Assembly: GCA_027486585.1 (NCBI GenBank)
Contig: JAIXOU010000119.1
Span: forward strand, 81,061 to 145,060
Direction of reading: 5' to 3'
DNA length: 64,000 nt
DNA from: Verrucomicrobiaceae bacterium
Lineage (GTDB): Bacteria > Verrucomicrobiota > Verrucomicrobiia > Verrucomicrobiales > Verrucomicrobiaceae
In this document: positions 42,113 to 52,072 of the stretch, one piece after another
Layout of the letters: the number at the start of each line of letters is the position of its first letter
Numbering within the stretch: the stretch's first letter is position 1
Translations under genes and position numbers: made by a program
Notes under the pieces: model-generated
Seen by the model: only the letters and a program-made list of their open reading frames with translations
What the model was told of the DNA's origin: nothing
Databases searched by the model: none

Positions 42113-43327
42113 TTATTTTTCCTGTAGGCAGGCGACACCTGGTAGGACTTTGCCTTCGAGGAGTTCGAGGCTGGCGCCACCGCCGGTGGAGATGAAGGTC
42201 ATTTTGTCGGCCAGGCCGGCTTTCTTCACAGCTTTCACACTGTCGCCACCACCGATGATGGTTTTTGCGGCGGTGTTTTCAGCGATGGCTGCGGCGACGT
42301 CGAAGCTGCCTTTGGCGGATTCTTTGATCTCAAAGACGCCCATGGGACCGTTCCAGATGACAGTCTTGGCTTTGGCGATTTCAGCGGCGAAGAGCTTCAC
42401 AGATTCTGGGCCGATATCCACACCTTCCCAGCCGTCTGGGATGTTCTCGTTGACGCCGGTGTACTTGGTATTGCCGAGCTTCTTGGCATCAAAGTCAAAG
42501 GCATCGGTAATCATGGCATCCACAGGGATGAGCAGATTCACGCCAAGCTTCTTGGCCTTATCGATTGCAGCCTGGGCGATTGGCTCCCATTCAGGTTTGT
42601 AGAGGCTCTTACCGATGGTGATGCCTTGGACGAGTTTGCGGAAGGTGTAGGCCATGCCACCACCAATGATGATGGTGTCGGCTTTTTCCAGGAGGCGATT
42701 GATGACCTCAATCTTATCATTCACCTTGGCTCCGCCGAGGATGACGACAAACGGACGCTCTGGGTTTTCCAGTTCGTCGTGCAGATAGGTCAGCTCTTTT
42801 TCCATCAGCAAACCGGACACAGCAGGCAAGTAGTCGGCGACGCCAGCGGTGGAGCTGTGGGCGCGGTGGGCTGAGCCAAAAGCGTCATTGACGAAGATTT
42901 CAGCAAGATCGGCAAGACCCTTGGCGAGTTCGGCATCGTTCTTTTCTTCACCAGCATGGAAGCGGGTGTTTTCCAGCAGCAAGACGCCACCAGCAGGCAG
43001 GGCGAGTGCTTTGGCCTTGGCGGATTCGCCAATGGTTTCATCTGAAAATTCAACAGGGCGTCCGAGCAAGGCACTTAGAGCTGGGGCTACGGGAGCGAGG
43101 GATTGTTTAGGGTCACGCTGACCTTTTGGACGGCCCAAATGGCTGCAAAGGATGACTTTGGCACCTTTTTCGATCAGGTAGTTCAGGGTAGGCAGAGTCT
43201 CCTGAATACGTGTGGCATCTGTGATGACCATGCTGCCGTCTTTTTCATCCAGCGGGACGTTGAAGTCCACACGGACTAGGACGCGTTTATTACTCAGTTC
43301 GATGTCGCGGATGGTCTTTTTGGGCAT
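42113..43327 (-). CDS. pgk: Phosphoglycerate kinase
   Basis: 404 residues from ATG 43327. Family signatures are [68 protein letters not shown] and [13 protein letters not shown] near the C-terminus. Full length for bacterial enzymes. It makes ATP from 1,3-bisphosphoglycerate. Upstream on its own strand is a 211-nt gap with an inverted repeat and the terminator of the preceding PQQ-type gene. Confidence 0.98.
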   Translation of the reverse strand: MPKKTIRDIELSNKRVLVRVDFNVPLDEKDGSMVITDATRIQETLPTLNYLIEKGAKVILCSHLGRPKGQRDPKQSLAPVAPALSALLGRPVEFSDETIGESAKAKALALPAGGVLLLENTRFHAGEEKNDAELAKGLADLAEIFVNDAFGSAHRAHSSTAGVADYLPAVSGLLMEKELTYLHDELENPERPFVVILGGAKVNDKIEVINRLLEKADTIIIGGGMAYTFRKLVQGITIGKSLYKPEWEPIAQAAIDKAKKLGVNLLIPVDAMITDAFDFDAKKLGNTKYTGVNENIPDGWEGVDIGPESVKLFAAEIAKAKTVIWNGPMGVFEIKESAKGSFDVAAAIAENTAAKTIIGGGDSVKAVKKAGLADKMTFISTGGGASLELLEGKVLPGVACLQEK

Positions 43328-43400
43328 GGCGGTGGGGGATGGGGCGAATAAGCCTGAATCAGGCGGGCGAAATGAGTAGCACAGAGCGTGCTAGGCGCTC

Positions 43401-43414
43401 GTGAAATTTTTCAC
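43401..43414. repeat. Short inverted repeat upstream of pgk
   Basis: GTGAAATTTTTCAC: 6-bp arms GTGAAA/TTTCAC with a 2-nt spacer, 74-87 nt upstream of the pgk start. It may be an operator in the pgk-tpiA promoter region, but such short AT-rich palindromes also occur by chance. Confidence 0.3.
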
Positions 43415-43491
43415 AAGGTTGTTGCTCGGTCGGATTCTTTTGGGTTTTGTCGATTTCCGAATTCTCAAAATCAATGGATTAGAACGCAAAA

Positions 43492-43517
43492 AGGCCCGGA
43501 GCCGAAGCGCCGGGCCT
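43492..43517 (-). terminator. Rho-independent terminator after the PQQ beta-propeller gene
   Basis: An 8-bp GC-rich stem AGGCCCGG (43492-43499) / CCGGGCCT (43510-43517). On the minus strand the stem is followed by TTTTTGCG. It begins 22 nt beyond the stop of the 43539-44819 gene. Confidence 0.85.
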
Positions 43518-43538
43518 ATGAGATGGCATCAGTTAAGA

Positions 43539-44819
43539 TTATTGAAACTCAAGGCAGACACCTTCCTTGGTGCTGCGCGCAAAGAGATGATTGTAGGCCA
43601 GCACGGGATAGCTCCAAACTTTGCCATCCAGCACGTCATCACGTTTTAGTTCGACGTATTTTTCCGAGTTGGCTTCGACGATGACGACTTCGCCTTTGTC
43701 ACTCAGGGCGATGACTTTATCATCGGCGAGAATGACTTGGCCTGGGCCAAAGCCAGCCTCTTTCCAGATGTCTTTGCCGGTTTTGATATCCACACAGGCA
43801 AGAGGTCCTGCGCCATATTCTTTGAAGCTGAACATGCCATAGAGAAAGCCGTCTTTCACGACTGGGGTGCTCCAGTGATTGAAGCACTCGTTTTCACGGC
43901 GCCAGATCTGCTCAGCTTTAAGGTCGTTACCGCTTTTGCTGATTTTGAAAGCACCTGCACCCACGCCGTAACCCGCAGAGCAATACACGATGTCTTCATA
44001 AACGACAGGGCTAGCAGCGGTGGAGACTTTGAAGGGGAAATCGCCGCGCCAGAGGATCTTGCCATCGGCTGGCGTCACGGCTACGAGACCGACCTGGGTA
44101 AAGAAGATGCACTGATGCACACCCTGAATGTCAGCGATTACTGGCGTGGCATGGGTCATTTTATCGTCCTCACCTTTCCACAAAACTTTGCCTGTGGTCT
44201 TGTCGAGACCCAGCAGTCCTTGGCCAGCGCCACCGCCGCACATGAGGAGCACATTTCCGTCGATAACTGGGGAGGCTGCATTTTGCCATTTGATCTGCAC
44301 TCCGGCATTTTCCTTCATGACGTCGCGGTTCCAGACTGGCTTACCGGTGGCAGCTTCAAAGCAGAAGACACCGAGATTGGCATCAATCGCATAAACTTTA
44401 TCACCATCTACGACAGGTGTGGAGCGTGGGCCGTCGCCGCCTTTGTTATCATTCGCGCCAGCATCGCCACCGCCGTCGTATTTGCCGATCACGGTGAGGG
44501 GCTTGGACCAGAGTTCCTTGCCATTTTTGACATCCAGGCAGACGAGAACTTCACCCGTATTGCCATCTGTCTCGCCGGTGACGATGGTGAAAGCCTTGGC
44601 ACCAGCGACTGTGAATGAGCTGAAGCCTGAAGGGGTATCTGTTTTCCAGAGCGTTTTAATTTTCGCGCTCTTCCAGTTGCTCACTTTCGGAGCGGCGGCA
44701 GAGCCATCATTGTTGGGCCCGCGGAACTTGCCCCATTCTGTAGGAGCGGCGGATTGAGCCGAAAGACTGGCCGCTGTCAGAAGCGAGCCACCAAAGAGGG
44801 CAAACGTGATACGAGTCAT
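43539..44819 (-). CDS. Exported PQQ-type beta-propeller (PQQ_2) protein
   Basis: 426 residues from ATG 44819 (MTRITFALFGGSLLTAASLSAQ, a signal peptide). Repeated blade motifs are visible: GEVLVCLDVKNGKELWS, GVFCFEAATGKPVWN, GLLGLDKTTGKVLWK, GLVAVTPADGKILWR and LACVDIKTGKDIWKEAG. The family is common in PVC bacteria, often annotated as outer membrane protein assembly BamB-like or PQQ-binding-like. Actual PQQ binding is not shown by the sequence. A terminator follows it, and it diverges from the SGNH hydrolase across 180 nt. Confidence 0.88.
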   Translation of the reverse strand: MTRITFALFGGSLLTAASLSAQSAAPTEWGKFRGPNNDGSAAAPKVSNWKSAKIKTLWKTDTPSGFSSFTVAGAKAFTIVTGETDGNTGEVLVCLDVKNGKELWSKPLTVIGKYDGGGDAGANDNKGGDGPRSTPVVDGDKVYAIDANLGVFCFEAATGKPVWNRDVMKENAGVQIKWQNAASPVIDGNVLLMCGGGAGQGLLGLDKTTGKVLWKGEDDKMTHATPVIADIQGVHQCIFFTQVGLVAVTPADGKILWRGDFPFKVSTAASPVVYEDIVYCSAGYGVGAGAFKISKSGNDLKAEQIWRRENECFNHWSTPVVKDGFLYGMFSFKEYGAGPLACVDIKTGKDIWKEAGFGPGQVILADDKVIALSDKGEVVIVEANSEKYVELKRDDVLDGKVWSYPVLAYNHLFARSTKEGVCLEFQ

Positions 44820-44999
44820 AGTGATAATAAACTGGGGCTCCTTTAACGAGAAGTCCGGCCACAGTCTTGCGAAACCGATGCCGCAAGCAATCAAAACCTA
44901 TGGCGTTACGATCACTTGGCTGAATGGGGCTGCTTGTTCCCGATTGTATTTTAGGATATTGAATGAACTTTCTCCGGCGAAAGTCCGTCTATTCTGGCC

Positions 45000-45911
45000 A
45001 TGAAAATCAACACACTGCTTTTGACCTTACTCGTCGGCTCTACGCTGCATGCTGAGCAGTGTCTGGTGATCGGGGATAGTTTGAGCAAAGAGTATGAGCT
45101 TGAGTTTCCGGCCTTGTACCCACGTAATCGAGACGCCTGGGACTCGCGGAATTGGGCAGAGCTTTTGCATGAGAATCGCAAAGCTTGGTTTGATCTCGGT
45201 AAATGGAGCGGATTCGCTGATCCACGGCTGGTTGGTCATGAGCATAACTGGGCCTTTCCTGGGGCAACGACTTCTAAGATCAAAGGTGAACTGAGCAGTT
45301 GGCGCAATGTCTGGTGGACACGCGAGCTCCAGGGCCAAGTTCGCAGCGCTGCGGAGCGCGTGGTTATCTTTGCGGGTGGCAATGACGTGGATAGCTACTA
45401 CCCAGCCCTTTATAATGGTGCTGCCTCTGCCAAATACATCAATGCGACCCGAGACAACCTCAGGTTCATCGTGGACTACGTGCGCAAGGTGAAGGGAACG
45501 ATCCCCATCGTGTTAGTCTCTGTGCCCCATGTCGGCTGCACACCCGACATTCAGAAAGCACATCCGACGGATCCGGTGAAAACCCAGCGCGTCACAGCTG
45601 CTCTGGATTCGCTGAATGCTCAGTTGGCCTTATTTGCCAAACAGCGCGGTATCGCCTTCGTGCCAGGTGTTTATGAACTGACAAAGTCGCTAATCACGCA
45701 ACCACTGCGTATTGGTGGGATGACTTTCATTAGCCAAGCCGATGCTGATTCGCGCCCCGAGTATCTTTTTTCAGGGGACGGCTTTCACCCAAACACTTGT
45801 GCTCACGCTAAGATCGCCCAAATGATTATCGAGGCTTTTAGAACTCGGTATCCGGCCAGCAATATGACGCCCTTGGGAGATGCGGAGATCCTGCAAACGG
45901 TTTTAAAGTAG
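45000..45911 (+). CDS. Secreted SGNH/GDSL-family hydrolase
   Basis: 303 residues with signal peptide MKINTLLLTLLVGSTLHA. Block I is C21-LVIGDSLSK with nucleophile S27; block III is AGGND (N128); block V is D260-G-F-H263, giving a Ser-Asp-His catalytic set. SGNH enzymes act as esterases or acetylesterases on lipids or polysaccharides; the substrate here is unknown. It stands alone between a divergent PQQ-type gene and the exonuclease gene. Confidence 0.88.
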   Translation: MKINTLLLTLLVGSTLHAEQCLVIGDSLSKEYELEFPALYPRNRDAWDSRNWAELLHENRKAWFDLGKWSGFADPRLVGHEHNWAFPGATTSKIKGELSSWRNVWWTRELQGQVRSAAERVVIFAGGNDVDSYYPALYNGAASAKYINATRDNLRFIVDYVRKVKGTIPIVLVSVPHVGCTPDIQKAHPTDPVKTQRVTAALDSLNAQLALFAKQRGIAFVPGVYELTKSLITQPLRIGGMTFISQADADSRPEYLFSGDGFHPNTCAHAKIAQMIIEAFRTRYPASNMTPLGDAEILQTVLK

Positions 45912-45991
45912 CTCTTTCTTCTCGGGTAAGATTTGAGGCTTGCACAGGCGGGGCTTGATTGCTCTCCAAAGTAGCGCTTTTAGAGCAGCGC

Positions 45992-46570
45992 ATGAAGCTC
46001 ATTATCTTCGATCTCGAAACAACCGGACTGTCTCCTTATCATAACGAGATCATTCAGATCGCGGCTCTCAAGGTCAGGGTCGGTGCGTGGGAGGATGGGG
46101 AGACTTTTGATACCTTTGTGCGTCCTCAGCATCGAGTGCCTAGCTTCATCACAGGTCTGACAGGCATTACCCAATCCCAAGTAGCGCAGGCACCCACGCC
46201 AGTCGAAGCGCTGAAAGCCTTTTCCCAGTTCATTGGGGATGATGCCATCATGATCGCTCATAATGGTCCTGGTTTTGATATGCGCTTCATTGCCGAAAAC
46301 TGCACCCGCCATGGATTGCCTGTCCGCGAAACGAGAATGCTGGATTCTCGGGCGTTTTCTCGGAAAATATGGGGCGGACGCAGCGGCCACGGACTCGACC
46401 CGATTCTGCATCGACTGGGCCTTTCCTCGGACGGTGTGAAAAGACACGATGCCCGAGGTGATGTGCATTTGCTGGCTCAAGCCGTGCGGAAAATGTGGGG
46501 GCAACTTGTCCCTGATTTTCAAACTTGTCCCGTGGATATCAAGGTGGGTGTGATTCCAGCCGTTTTTTGA
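45992..46570 (+). CDS. DnaQ-like 3'-5' exonuclease (epsilon type)
   Basis: 192 residues from ATG 45992; eleven in-frame codons upstream are not needed. DEDDh residues are visible: FDLETTGLSPYHNEIIQ (D, E), AHNGPGFDMRFI (D), and RHDARGDVHLL (H and D). Short, with no extra domain, as in stand-alone proofreading subunits or RNase T-like enzymes. It lies 60 nt before dnaE on the same strand, suggesting co-expression with the polymerase III alpha subunit and a proofreading role. That link is inferred from position. Confidence 0.9.
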   Translation: MKLIIFDLETTGLSPYHNEIIQIAALKVRVGAWEDGETFDTFVRPQHRVPSFITGLTGITQSQVAQAPTPVEALKAFSQFIGDDAIMIAHNGPGFDMRFIAENCTRHGLPVRETRMLDSRAFSRKIWGGRSGHGLDPILHRLGLSSDGVKRHDARGDVHLLAQAVRKMWGQLVPDFQTCPVDIKVGVIPAVF

Positions 46571-46630
46571 TCGAGCTCTCCATTACCGCCCCTTGCTCAG
46601 GCGGTGGTGCTGCTTACCGTCTGCCGCCCC

Positions 46631-49600
46631 ATGGCTGACTCTTTTGTACATCTCCACCTTCATTCCGAGTACTCGCTCCTCGACGGCGCGGTCCGTCTGG
46701 ACGACCTTGTGAAGCGTGCTGGAAAGTTAGGAATGCCGGCGGTAGCAGTCACGGATCATGGTAATCTTTATGGTGGGATCGACTTCTACATGGCGGCGAA
46801 GAAGGCCAAAATTAAGTCCATTCTAGGCTGTGAGGTGAATTTGGCCGTGGGCTCCATGCGTGAGCAAAAGGACGTGCAGGGCCGCAAACGCGAGTCTCAT
46901 CTCACCTTGTTGGCTTCGAGTAACGAGGGATATGAGAATCTTTCTCGCATTGTCACGGAAGCTCACCTTTTCGGTAACTGGGATGTGCCACGTATCGACA
47001 AGGATCTTTTGCGTAAGCATAGCAAAGGCCTGATCTGTCTGAGTGGCTGCCTCAAAGGCGAGATCAATGAGCTCATACTGACCGATCGGAAAGATGAGGC
47101 CGAGAAAAGTTTGCAGGAATTCCGAGACATCTTCGGGCCTGAGAATTTTTATTTGGAGCTCATGGATCACGGCATGGAGCAACAGCGGGTGGTCACACGC
47201 CAGCTGCTGGAGTGGGCCCCCAAGTATGGTTTAAAAACCGTGGCCACGAATGACGTGCATTTCATGGATCGGGATGACCATGAGAGTCATGACATCATGA
47301 TCTGCATCGGCGGCGGTGCCAACGTGCATGACATGAATCGTGTCACTTACTCACCGGAAGTTTACTTCAAGACGGCAGAGGAAATGCGGACACTTTTTCG
47401 CGAGATTCCTGAGGCCTGCGATAACACGCTGGAGATCGCAGATCGTTGTAATATCGACATCCGACTAGACTCGACCAGCATTGATCGTTACCCGCAATAC
47501 AAACCGCCAGGTGGCGAGGATCGAAACGAGTATTTGCGTCATCTTTGTGAGGAAGGCCTCATTCGCCGCTATGGCCGTGATCGCGCGCTGAATGACGAAG
47601 CTTTGCGCAAGCGCATGGATTATGAGTTGGCTTTGCTGGCAGAAAAGAACTTCACCAGTTACTTCCTCATTGTTTGGGATTTCATCAATTGGGCCCGTGA
47701 AAATGGCATCCCGGTAGGCCCAGGACGTGGTTCTGCTGCTGGTTCTGTAGTCGCCTATGTGCTTGGCATCACAGACATTGACCCGCTTCGTTTTGAGCTG
47801 GTGTTTGAGCGTTTCTTGAATCCAGAGCGCGTTAGCCCGCCGGATATCGACATCGACTTTTGCCAGACTCGACGCGGCGAAGTGATCGAGTATGTACGAC
47901 AGAAATACGGCGACTTGAGTGTCAGTCACATCATCACCTTTGGCACCATGGGAGCCAAGTCAGTGGTGCGTGACGTCGGTCGTGTTCTGGGCTGGAGTTA
48001 CGGGGATGCGGACCGTCTTTCCAAGATGATCCCCACGGAGCTGAACATCACTCTCGCTGGCGAGGATAAGGTGGATAAGGCCACTGGGAAAAAGGTCCAT
48101 ATCGACGGAGCGATCGATAAGAATCCCGATCTCAAAAAGTACATCGAGGAAGACAGCAATGCCCAGGAACTCTGGAAGCATGCGCTCTTTCTAGAAGGCA
48201 TCACACGCGGCACCGGAATTCACGCGGCCGGTGTCGTTATCGGAGATCGACCTCTTTATGATTTCATCGCTCTGACGCGCGGGAATGAAGGGGAAATCGT
48301 TTCCCAGTTTGCCATGAAGCCGCTCACTGAGCTGGGCATGTTGAAGATGGACTTTTTGGGTCTGAAGACACTCACTGTGATTCATGAGGCAGAGCAGTGG
48401 GTGCAAAAACGAGTGCCCGGATTCAACACCGGTGATGCGCCACTTGATGACGTCAAAACCTTCGACATGCTGCAAAAGGGCGAAACGGTCGCTGTGTTCC
48501 AGATGGAATCTGGCGGCATGGTCAATACCTGTAAGCAGCTAGGCCCAGATAAGATCGAAGAAATCATCGCTATTTTGGCCCTGTATCGACCAGGGCCGAT
48601 GCAATTTATTCCTGATTTCATTGCTCGTAAAAAAGGGTTGGAGCAGGTCGAGTATCCGCATCCGTTGCTGGAAAAGATCGCCAAAGAAACGTACGGGATT
48701 TTAGTTTACCAGGAGCAGGTGCAGCAAGCTGCCAACGTGCTGGCTGGATTCAGTCTGGGCCAGGCTGACTTACTACGCCGCGCCATGGGTAAGAAGGATT
48801 TGGCGGAGATGGCGCGCCAGCGTATCGCTTTCGTCGAAGGCTGTAAGACGACCAATGACATCGGTGATAAGCAGGCTAATGCCGTTTTCGATTTGCTCGA
48901 AAAATTTGCGCAATACGGCTTCAATAAATCTCACTCGGCCGCTTATGGGATCGTTACGTATCGCACCGCTTATTTAAAAGCGAATTTCCCGGTCGAATTC
49001 ATGGCTGGAGTGCTCAGCCTGGAGATTAGCAATACCGATAAAATTGCCAATTTCGTCAGTGAATGTCAGCGCATGGGCATCGTGATTTTGCCGCCAGACA
49101 TCAATCGCTCCCTGTTGAAGTTTTCACCCGAACGCACGGCTAAAAAAACGCGCCAAAATACCGAGTCGGGAGATGAGGGTCGCGCTTTGGCCGAAGATGA
49201 ACCGAATGCGATCCGCTATGGTTTAAGCGCCATTAAAAACGTCGGTGAAGGGGCCATGGCAGCAGCTATTGAGGAGCGCACAAAGAGCGGCCCCTTTAAG
49301 TCGCTGGAAGACTTCGCAGCGCGCATGGATTCCCGTTCAGTGAACAAAAAAATGCTGGAAGCATTGGTAAAGTCGGGTGCCTTTGATTTCACCAAACAGG
49401 ATCGTGCGGCCATGTTTGCTAAGTTGGAGCAAGTGCTGGCCTCAGCTGCGTCCATGCAGAAGGATAAAAAAGCAGGGCAGGGCGGGCTCTTTGATGATTT
49501 TGCCATGGCTCCGCCCAAGAAAGCGGCTGCCCAAGTTCGCGTGGAACCTTGGACCATGGATGAAGTCCTTGGCTTTGAAAAAGAGCTTCTTGGATTCTAT

Positions 49601-50233
49601 GTGAGTGGTCATCCGCTGGACAACTTCCGTGGCCATTTTGATTCTTCCAAGATCACTAAAATCGTGGCTCTTGATGAGGTGGACGTCAGTGCGAAACCTC
49701 AGACGGTTTTCATTGTCGGCATCATCAACACCATGGAGGTGAAGTACTCGAAGAAAGACAATCGCCCCTTTGCCACCTTCACCTTTGAAGACTTCACAGC
49801 TCAGATCGAGATGATGGCTTGGAGTGAAGAGTATGAGAAATTCAAAGAGATCTTAAAGGTCGGCAGTGTTTTAGGTCTCCGCTGCCGCTGCATGAAAGAT
49901 CAGCGCACGGAGGGAAATCGACTGACCCTGAGCGATGCCAAGGAACTCACTCCCAAAAAAGCCCGCGATCCAAACTCTGCTACGACCGTTGCGGTGAAGC
50001 CTGTCATAGCGCCAGCACCTCCGAAACCGCTGCTGCTGCGCCTGGATTGTCGGCGACATAGCCAGATCGACTTGGATCGTATTCACGAAGTGCTCACGCA
50101 ACATCCAGGTGATTTGCAGGTGTTCTTTGAGTTCAGCTACAATGGTGGCAGCAAGGTGCGCATGCAGGCTGGTGACGAGTTCCGCGTTTCTCAGACGAAG
50201 GACTTGGTCTCCGCACTGATGGTCTGGCTTTGA
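46631..50233 (+). CDS. dnaE: DNA polymerase III alpha subunit
   Basis: 1200 residues from ATG 46631 (MADSFVHLHLHSEYSLLDGA). The N-terminal PHP domain has HLHLH and VTDHGN. The polymerase core has GPGRGSAAGSVVAY and the catalytic aspartates D407 and D409 in PDIDIDFCQTRRGE. The fingers include YRPGPMQFIPDFI and QEQVQQAANVLAGFS. A helix-hairpin-helix region, then an OB-fold (FIVGIINTMEVKYSKKDNRP) follow, with a C-terminal domain. It is the main replicative polymerase, DnaE1-like by length and domain order. It converges tightly (7 nt) with the Lon-N-domain gene. Confidence 0.98.
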   Translation: MADSFVHLHLHSEYSLLDGAVRLDDLVKRAGKLGMPAVAVTDHGNLYGGIDFYMAAKKAKIKSILGCEVNLAVGSMREQKDVQGRKRESHLTLLASSNEGYENLSRIVTEAHLFGNWDVPRIDKDLLRKHSKGLICLSGCLKGEINELILTDRKDEAEKSLQEFRDIFGPENFYLELMDHGMEQQRVVTRQLLEWAPKYGLKTVATNDVHFMDRDDHESHDIMICIGGGANVHDMNRVTYSPEVYFKTAEEMRTLFREIPEACDNTLEIADRCNIDIRLDSTSIDRYPQYKPPGGEDRNEYLRHLCEEGLIRRYGRDRALNDEALRKRMDYELALLAEKNFTSYFLIVWDFINWARENGIPVGPGRGSAAGSVVAYVLGITDIDPLRFELVFERFLNPERVSPPDIDIDFCQTRRGEVIEYVRQKYGDLSVSHIITFGTMGAKSVVRDVGRVLGWSYGDADRLSKMIPTELNITLAGEDKVDKATGKKVHIDGAIDKNPDLKKYIEEDSNAQELWKHALFLEGITRGTGIHAAGVVIGDRPLYDFIALTRGNEGEIVSQFAMKPLTELGMLKMDFLGLKTLTVIHEAEQWVQKRVPGFNTGDAPLDDVKTFDMLQKGETVAVFQMESGGMVNTCKQLGPDKIEEIIAILALYRPGPMQFIPDFIARKKGLEQVEYPHPLLEKIAKETYGILVYQEQVQQAANVLAGFSLGQADLLRRAMGKKDLAEMARQRIAFVEGCKTTNDIGDKQANAVFDLLEKFAQYGFNKSHSAAYGIVTYRTAYLKANFPVEFMAGVLSLEISNTDKIANFVSECQRMGIVILPPDINRSLLKFSPERTAKKTRQNTESGDEGRALAEDEPNAIRYGLSAIKNVGEGAMAAAIEERTKSGPFKSLEDFAARMDSRSVNKKMLEALVKSGAFDFTKQDRAAMFAKLEQVLASAASMQKDKKAGQGGLFDDFAMAPPKKAAAQVRVEPWTMDEVLGFEKELLGFYVSGHPLDNFRGHFDSSKITKIVALDEVDVSAKPQTVFIVGIINTMEVKYSKKDNRPFATFTFEDFTAQIEMMAWSEEYEKFKEILKVGSVLGLRCRCMKDQRTEGNRLTLSDAKELTPKKARDPNSATTVAVKPVIAPAPPKPLLLRLDCRRHSQIDLDRIHEVLTQHPGDLQVFFEFSYNGGSKVRMQAGDEFRVSQTKDLVSALMVWL

Positions 50234-50240
50234 TCCGAAC

Positions 50241-50858
50241 TCAAGCCAGTGCCTGGAGGCGCTCGAGCTCATCCAGCAGAATGCTGTAGCGCTTTTCTAA
50301 CTTTGGTTCGGAGAGGATTTGTTCCAGATGCTCAGACTCTCTGACAAAATGATAGCAAAGGATGTCACAGGCGCGATCTGCACATTTCATCTCAGCCAAG
50401 GCTAGGCGCAGCGAGTTCATGGAATCACCGGTCTCAGCTGTCGGCGGTGGCAGTAGTTCTAAGGCACGTGCCTTTAAAGCCTCAAGTTCGGTTAAACACG
50501 AATCTGTCAACGTCGGGATCTCCTCAATCGTGGCGATACGAAAAGGCTCATGCTGTTCCCAGCCTGTAAAACGAATGCGAGAAATACCATACAGCATGAC
50601 GTGAGAGGTGCCGTCTTCCTGCTTCTTACAAGCGCGCACTAAACCTGCGGTGCTGACTGACAGAAGCTTTCCATCTGAAATGGTGCCTACACAAAACATC
50701 CGACTGGTGGTGAGAGCATGTTCGAGCATGTCACGGTAACGCTGCTCAAAAATGTAGAGAGGCAGGAAGCACCCGGGCAGCAAGTAGCACTCCTCTAGCA
50801 CGATCATGCCAATCGTGTCTGGTAAAGTAATGCTGACTTGGGATGAGGAGGATTCCAT
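50241..50858 (-). CDS. Lon N-terminal (LON substrate-binding) domain protein
   Basis: 205 residues from ATG 50858; a longer frame reaches 50951 but begins at the isochorismate synthase stop and adds unconserved residues. PDTIGMIVLEECYLLPGCFLPLYIFEQRYRDML is the opening of the LON domain, followed by FCVGTI, GTSHVMLYGISRIRF and a helical C-terminus. There is no AAA or protease domain, as in stand-alone YbaJ/peptidase S16 N-domain proteins. Function is unclear; possibly regulatory or chaperone-like. Confidence 0.85.
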   Translation of the reverse strand: MESSSSQVSITLPDTIGMIVLEECYLLPGCFLPLYIFEQRYRDMLEHALTTSRMFCVGTISDGKLLSVSTAGLVRACKKQEDGTSHVMLYGISRIRFTGWEQHEPFRIATIEEIPTLTDSCLTELEALKARALELLPPPTAETGDSMNSLRLALAEMKCADRACDILCYHFVRESEHLEQILSEPKLEKRYSILLDELERLQALA

Positions 50859-50951
50859 GGGCAATGTAATCTTTACGAGCCAAAAGGTAAAAGCGCTCCA
50901 TTCGTTTTGCTTTAAATGAAAATCGTCTGTCAAAAGCCCAGGCTGAGTCAC

Positions 50952-51971
50952 TCACAAGCCTAGCATCGAGATGACCGACTCACGTTTGAGTCGAAGCTCA
51001 CGCCATTCGTGGTCAAAGGCGCTGCCACCGACGATGCCGCATCCCGAGGGCAGCTGGGCTTCAGCGCCTAACCATGAAATTCCGCGGATCGATACGACCA
51101 TGTGGCACAGGTGCGAGTCCCCAGGCTCGACGAATCCAAACGGAGCGCCGAAGAAATTGGGGACGCGTAACTGAGTGCGGTATTCTTTGAGGCGTTGCAG
51201 CCAAGTATCCTCACGCGGCAGGCAGCCGACCGCTGGGGTGGGATGCAGTTCGCGGACAAGTGTGTCGGGATCGGCTTCGGCGCTGAGTTTGACCGTGAGA
51301 TTGGACTGAAAATGCAGAAGCTTGGATGTATGGCAGAGGTCTCGTGGCTCGCGGTTGACTTCTCCGAGGGGGCTGAGTTGATCCTGCAGGTAACGGACCA
51401 CAATTTCATGTTCGTCGATTTCCTTGACGTCTTGAAGAAAAGCCTCGTGCGCCCCAGGTTTTGCGGTGCCAGCCAGCGCCATGGTCTCAACCTGATGATC
51501 TTTGGACCGGAAAAGCAACTCAGGCGTGGCTCCGAGAAAGCCCTGATTACCTTCGATCCTAGCGTAGCCCCAGGTGTTGGATGGCGCATTCATGATGCGG
51601 TCGAGTAGGCAAATCGGATCACCCGAGACGATGGTGCCGCGCTCAGTTAGCACCGGGACCATTTTTACCAGTCGCTTGGCCAGGACTTCCCGGCGGATGC
51701 GCCGGAAAGCCATCTTAAACCACTCCGTTGCAGGCTTTGCCCACTGGATGAATGGAGCCTCGGCAGTATTAAAACTAGCGCTTTGGGAAAGTCGCGCAGA
51801 ATCGACCTGCTCCAGCTTGGTGGGAACTTTCCAGGGCTTCGGATCGGAAAGATCAAAGTCGTTGATGTAAAAAGCGCCTCCCGTACTAGGCATGTGCGCC
51901 AAGGACTCAAAAGGTCCGTGGCCGATCCAGGCCCGTCCGTCGGGCAGCCTAAAAAATGCGATGTCTGTCAT
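50952..51971 (-). CDS. menF: Chorismate-utilising enzyme, isochorismate synthase-like
   Basis: 339 residues. Signatures of the chorismate-binding family are FLGATPELLFRSKD, TMALAGTAKPGAHEAFL, EIDEHEIVVRYLQDQL, ELHPTPAVGCLPRE and GSGIVGGSAF-like text near the end (GCGIVGGSAFDHEW). The first ~100 residues are compact, so it is shorter than E. coli MenF. Isochorismate synthase is preferred over anthranilate or aminodeoxychorismate synthases because of the motif set, and would feed menaquinone or a siderophore. No other menaquinone gene is in view. Confidence 0.82.
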   Translation of the reverse strand: MTDIAFFRLPDGRAWIGHGPFESLAHMPSTGGAFYINDFDLSDPKPWKVPTKLEQVDSARLSQSASFNTAEAPFIQWAKPATEWFKMAFRRIRREVLAKRLVKMVPVLTERGTIVSGDPICLLDRIMNAPSNTWGYARIEGNQGFLGATPELLFRSKDHQVETMALAGTAKPGAHEAFLQDVKEIDEHEIVVRYLQDQLSPLGEVNREPRDLCHTSKLLHFQSNLTVKLSAEADPDTLVRELHPTPAVGCLPREDTWLQRLKEYRTQLRVPNFFGAPFGFVEPGDSHLCHMVVSIRGISWLGAEAQLPSGCGIVGGSAFDHEWRELRLKRESVISMLGL

Positions 51972-52072
51972 GCGTGAGGGAGGTCATAGTGAAACGCATG
52001 AAGTCGGGTGCAAGGATACGCTGATTGATTTCATTGTTTGATTTTCGCGATCTGTGGCATGATCTGAAAGTT

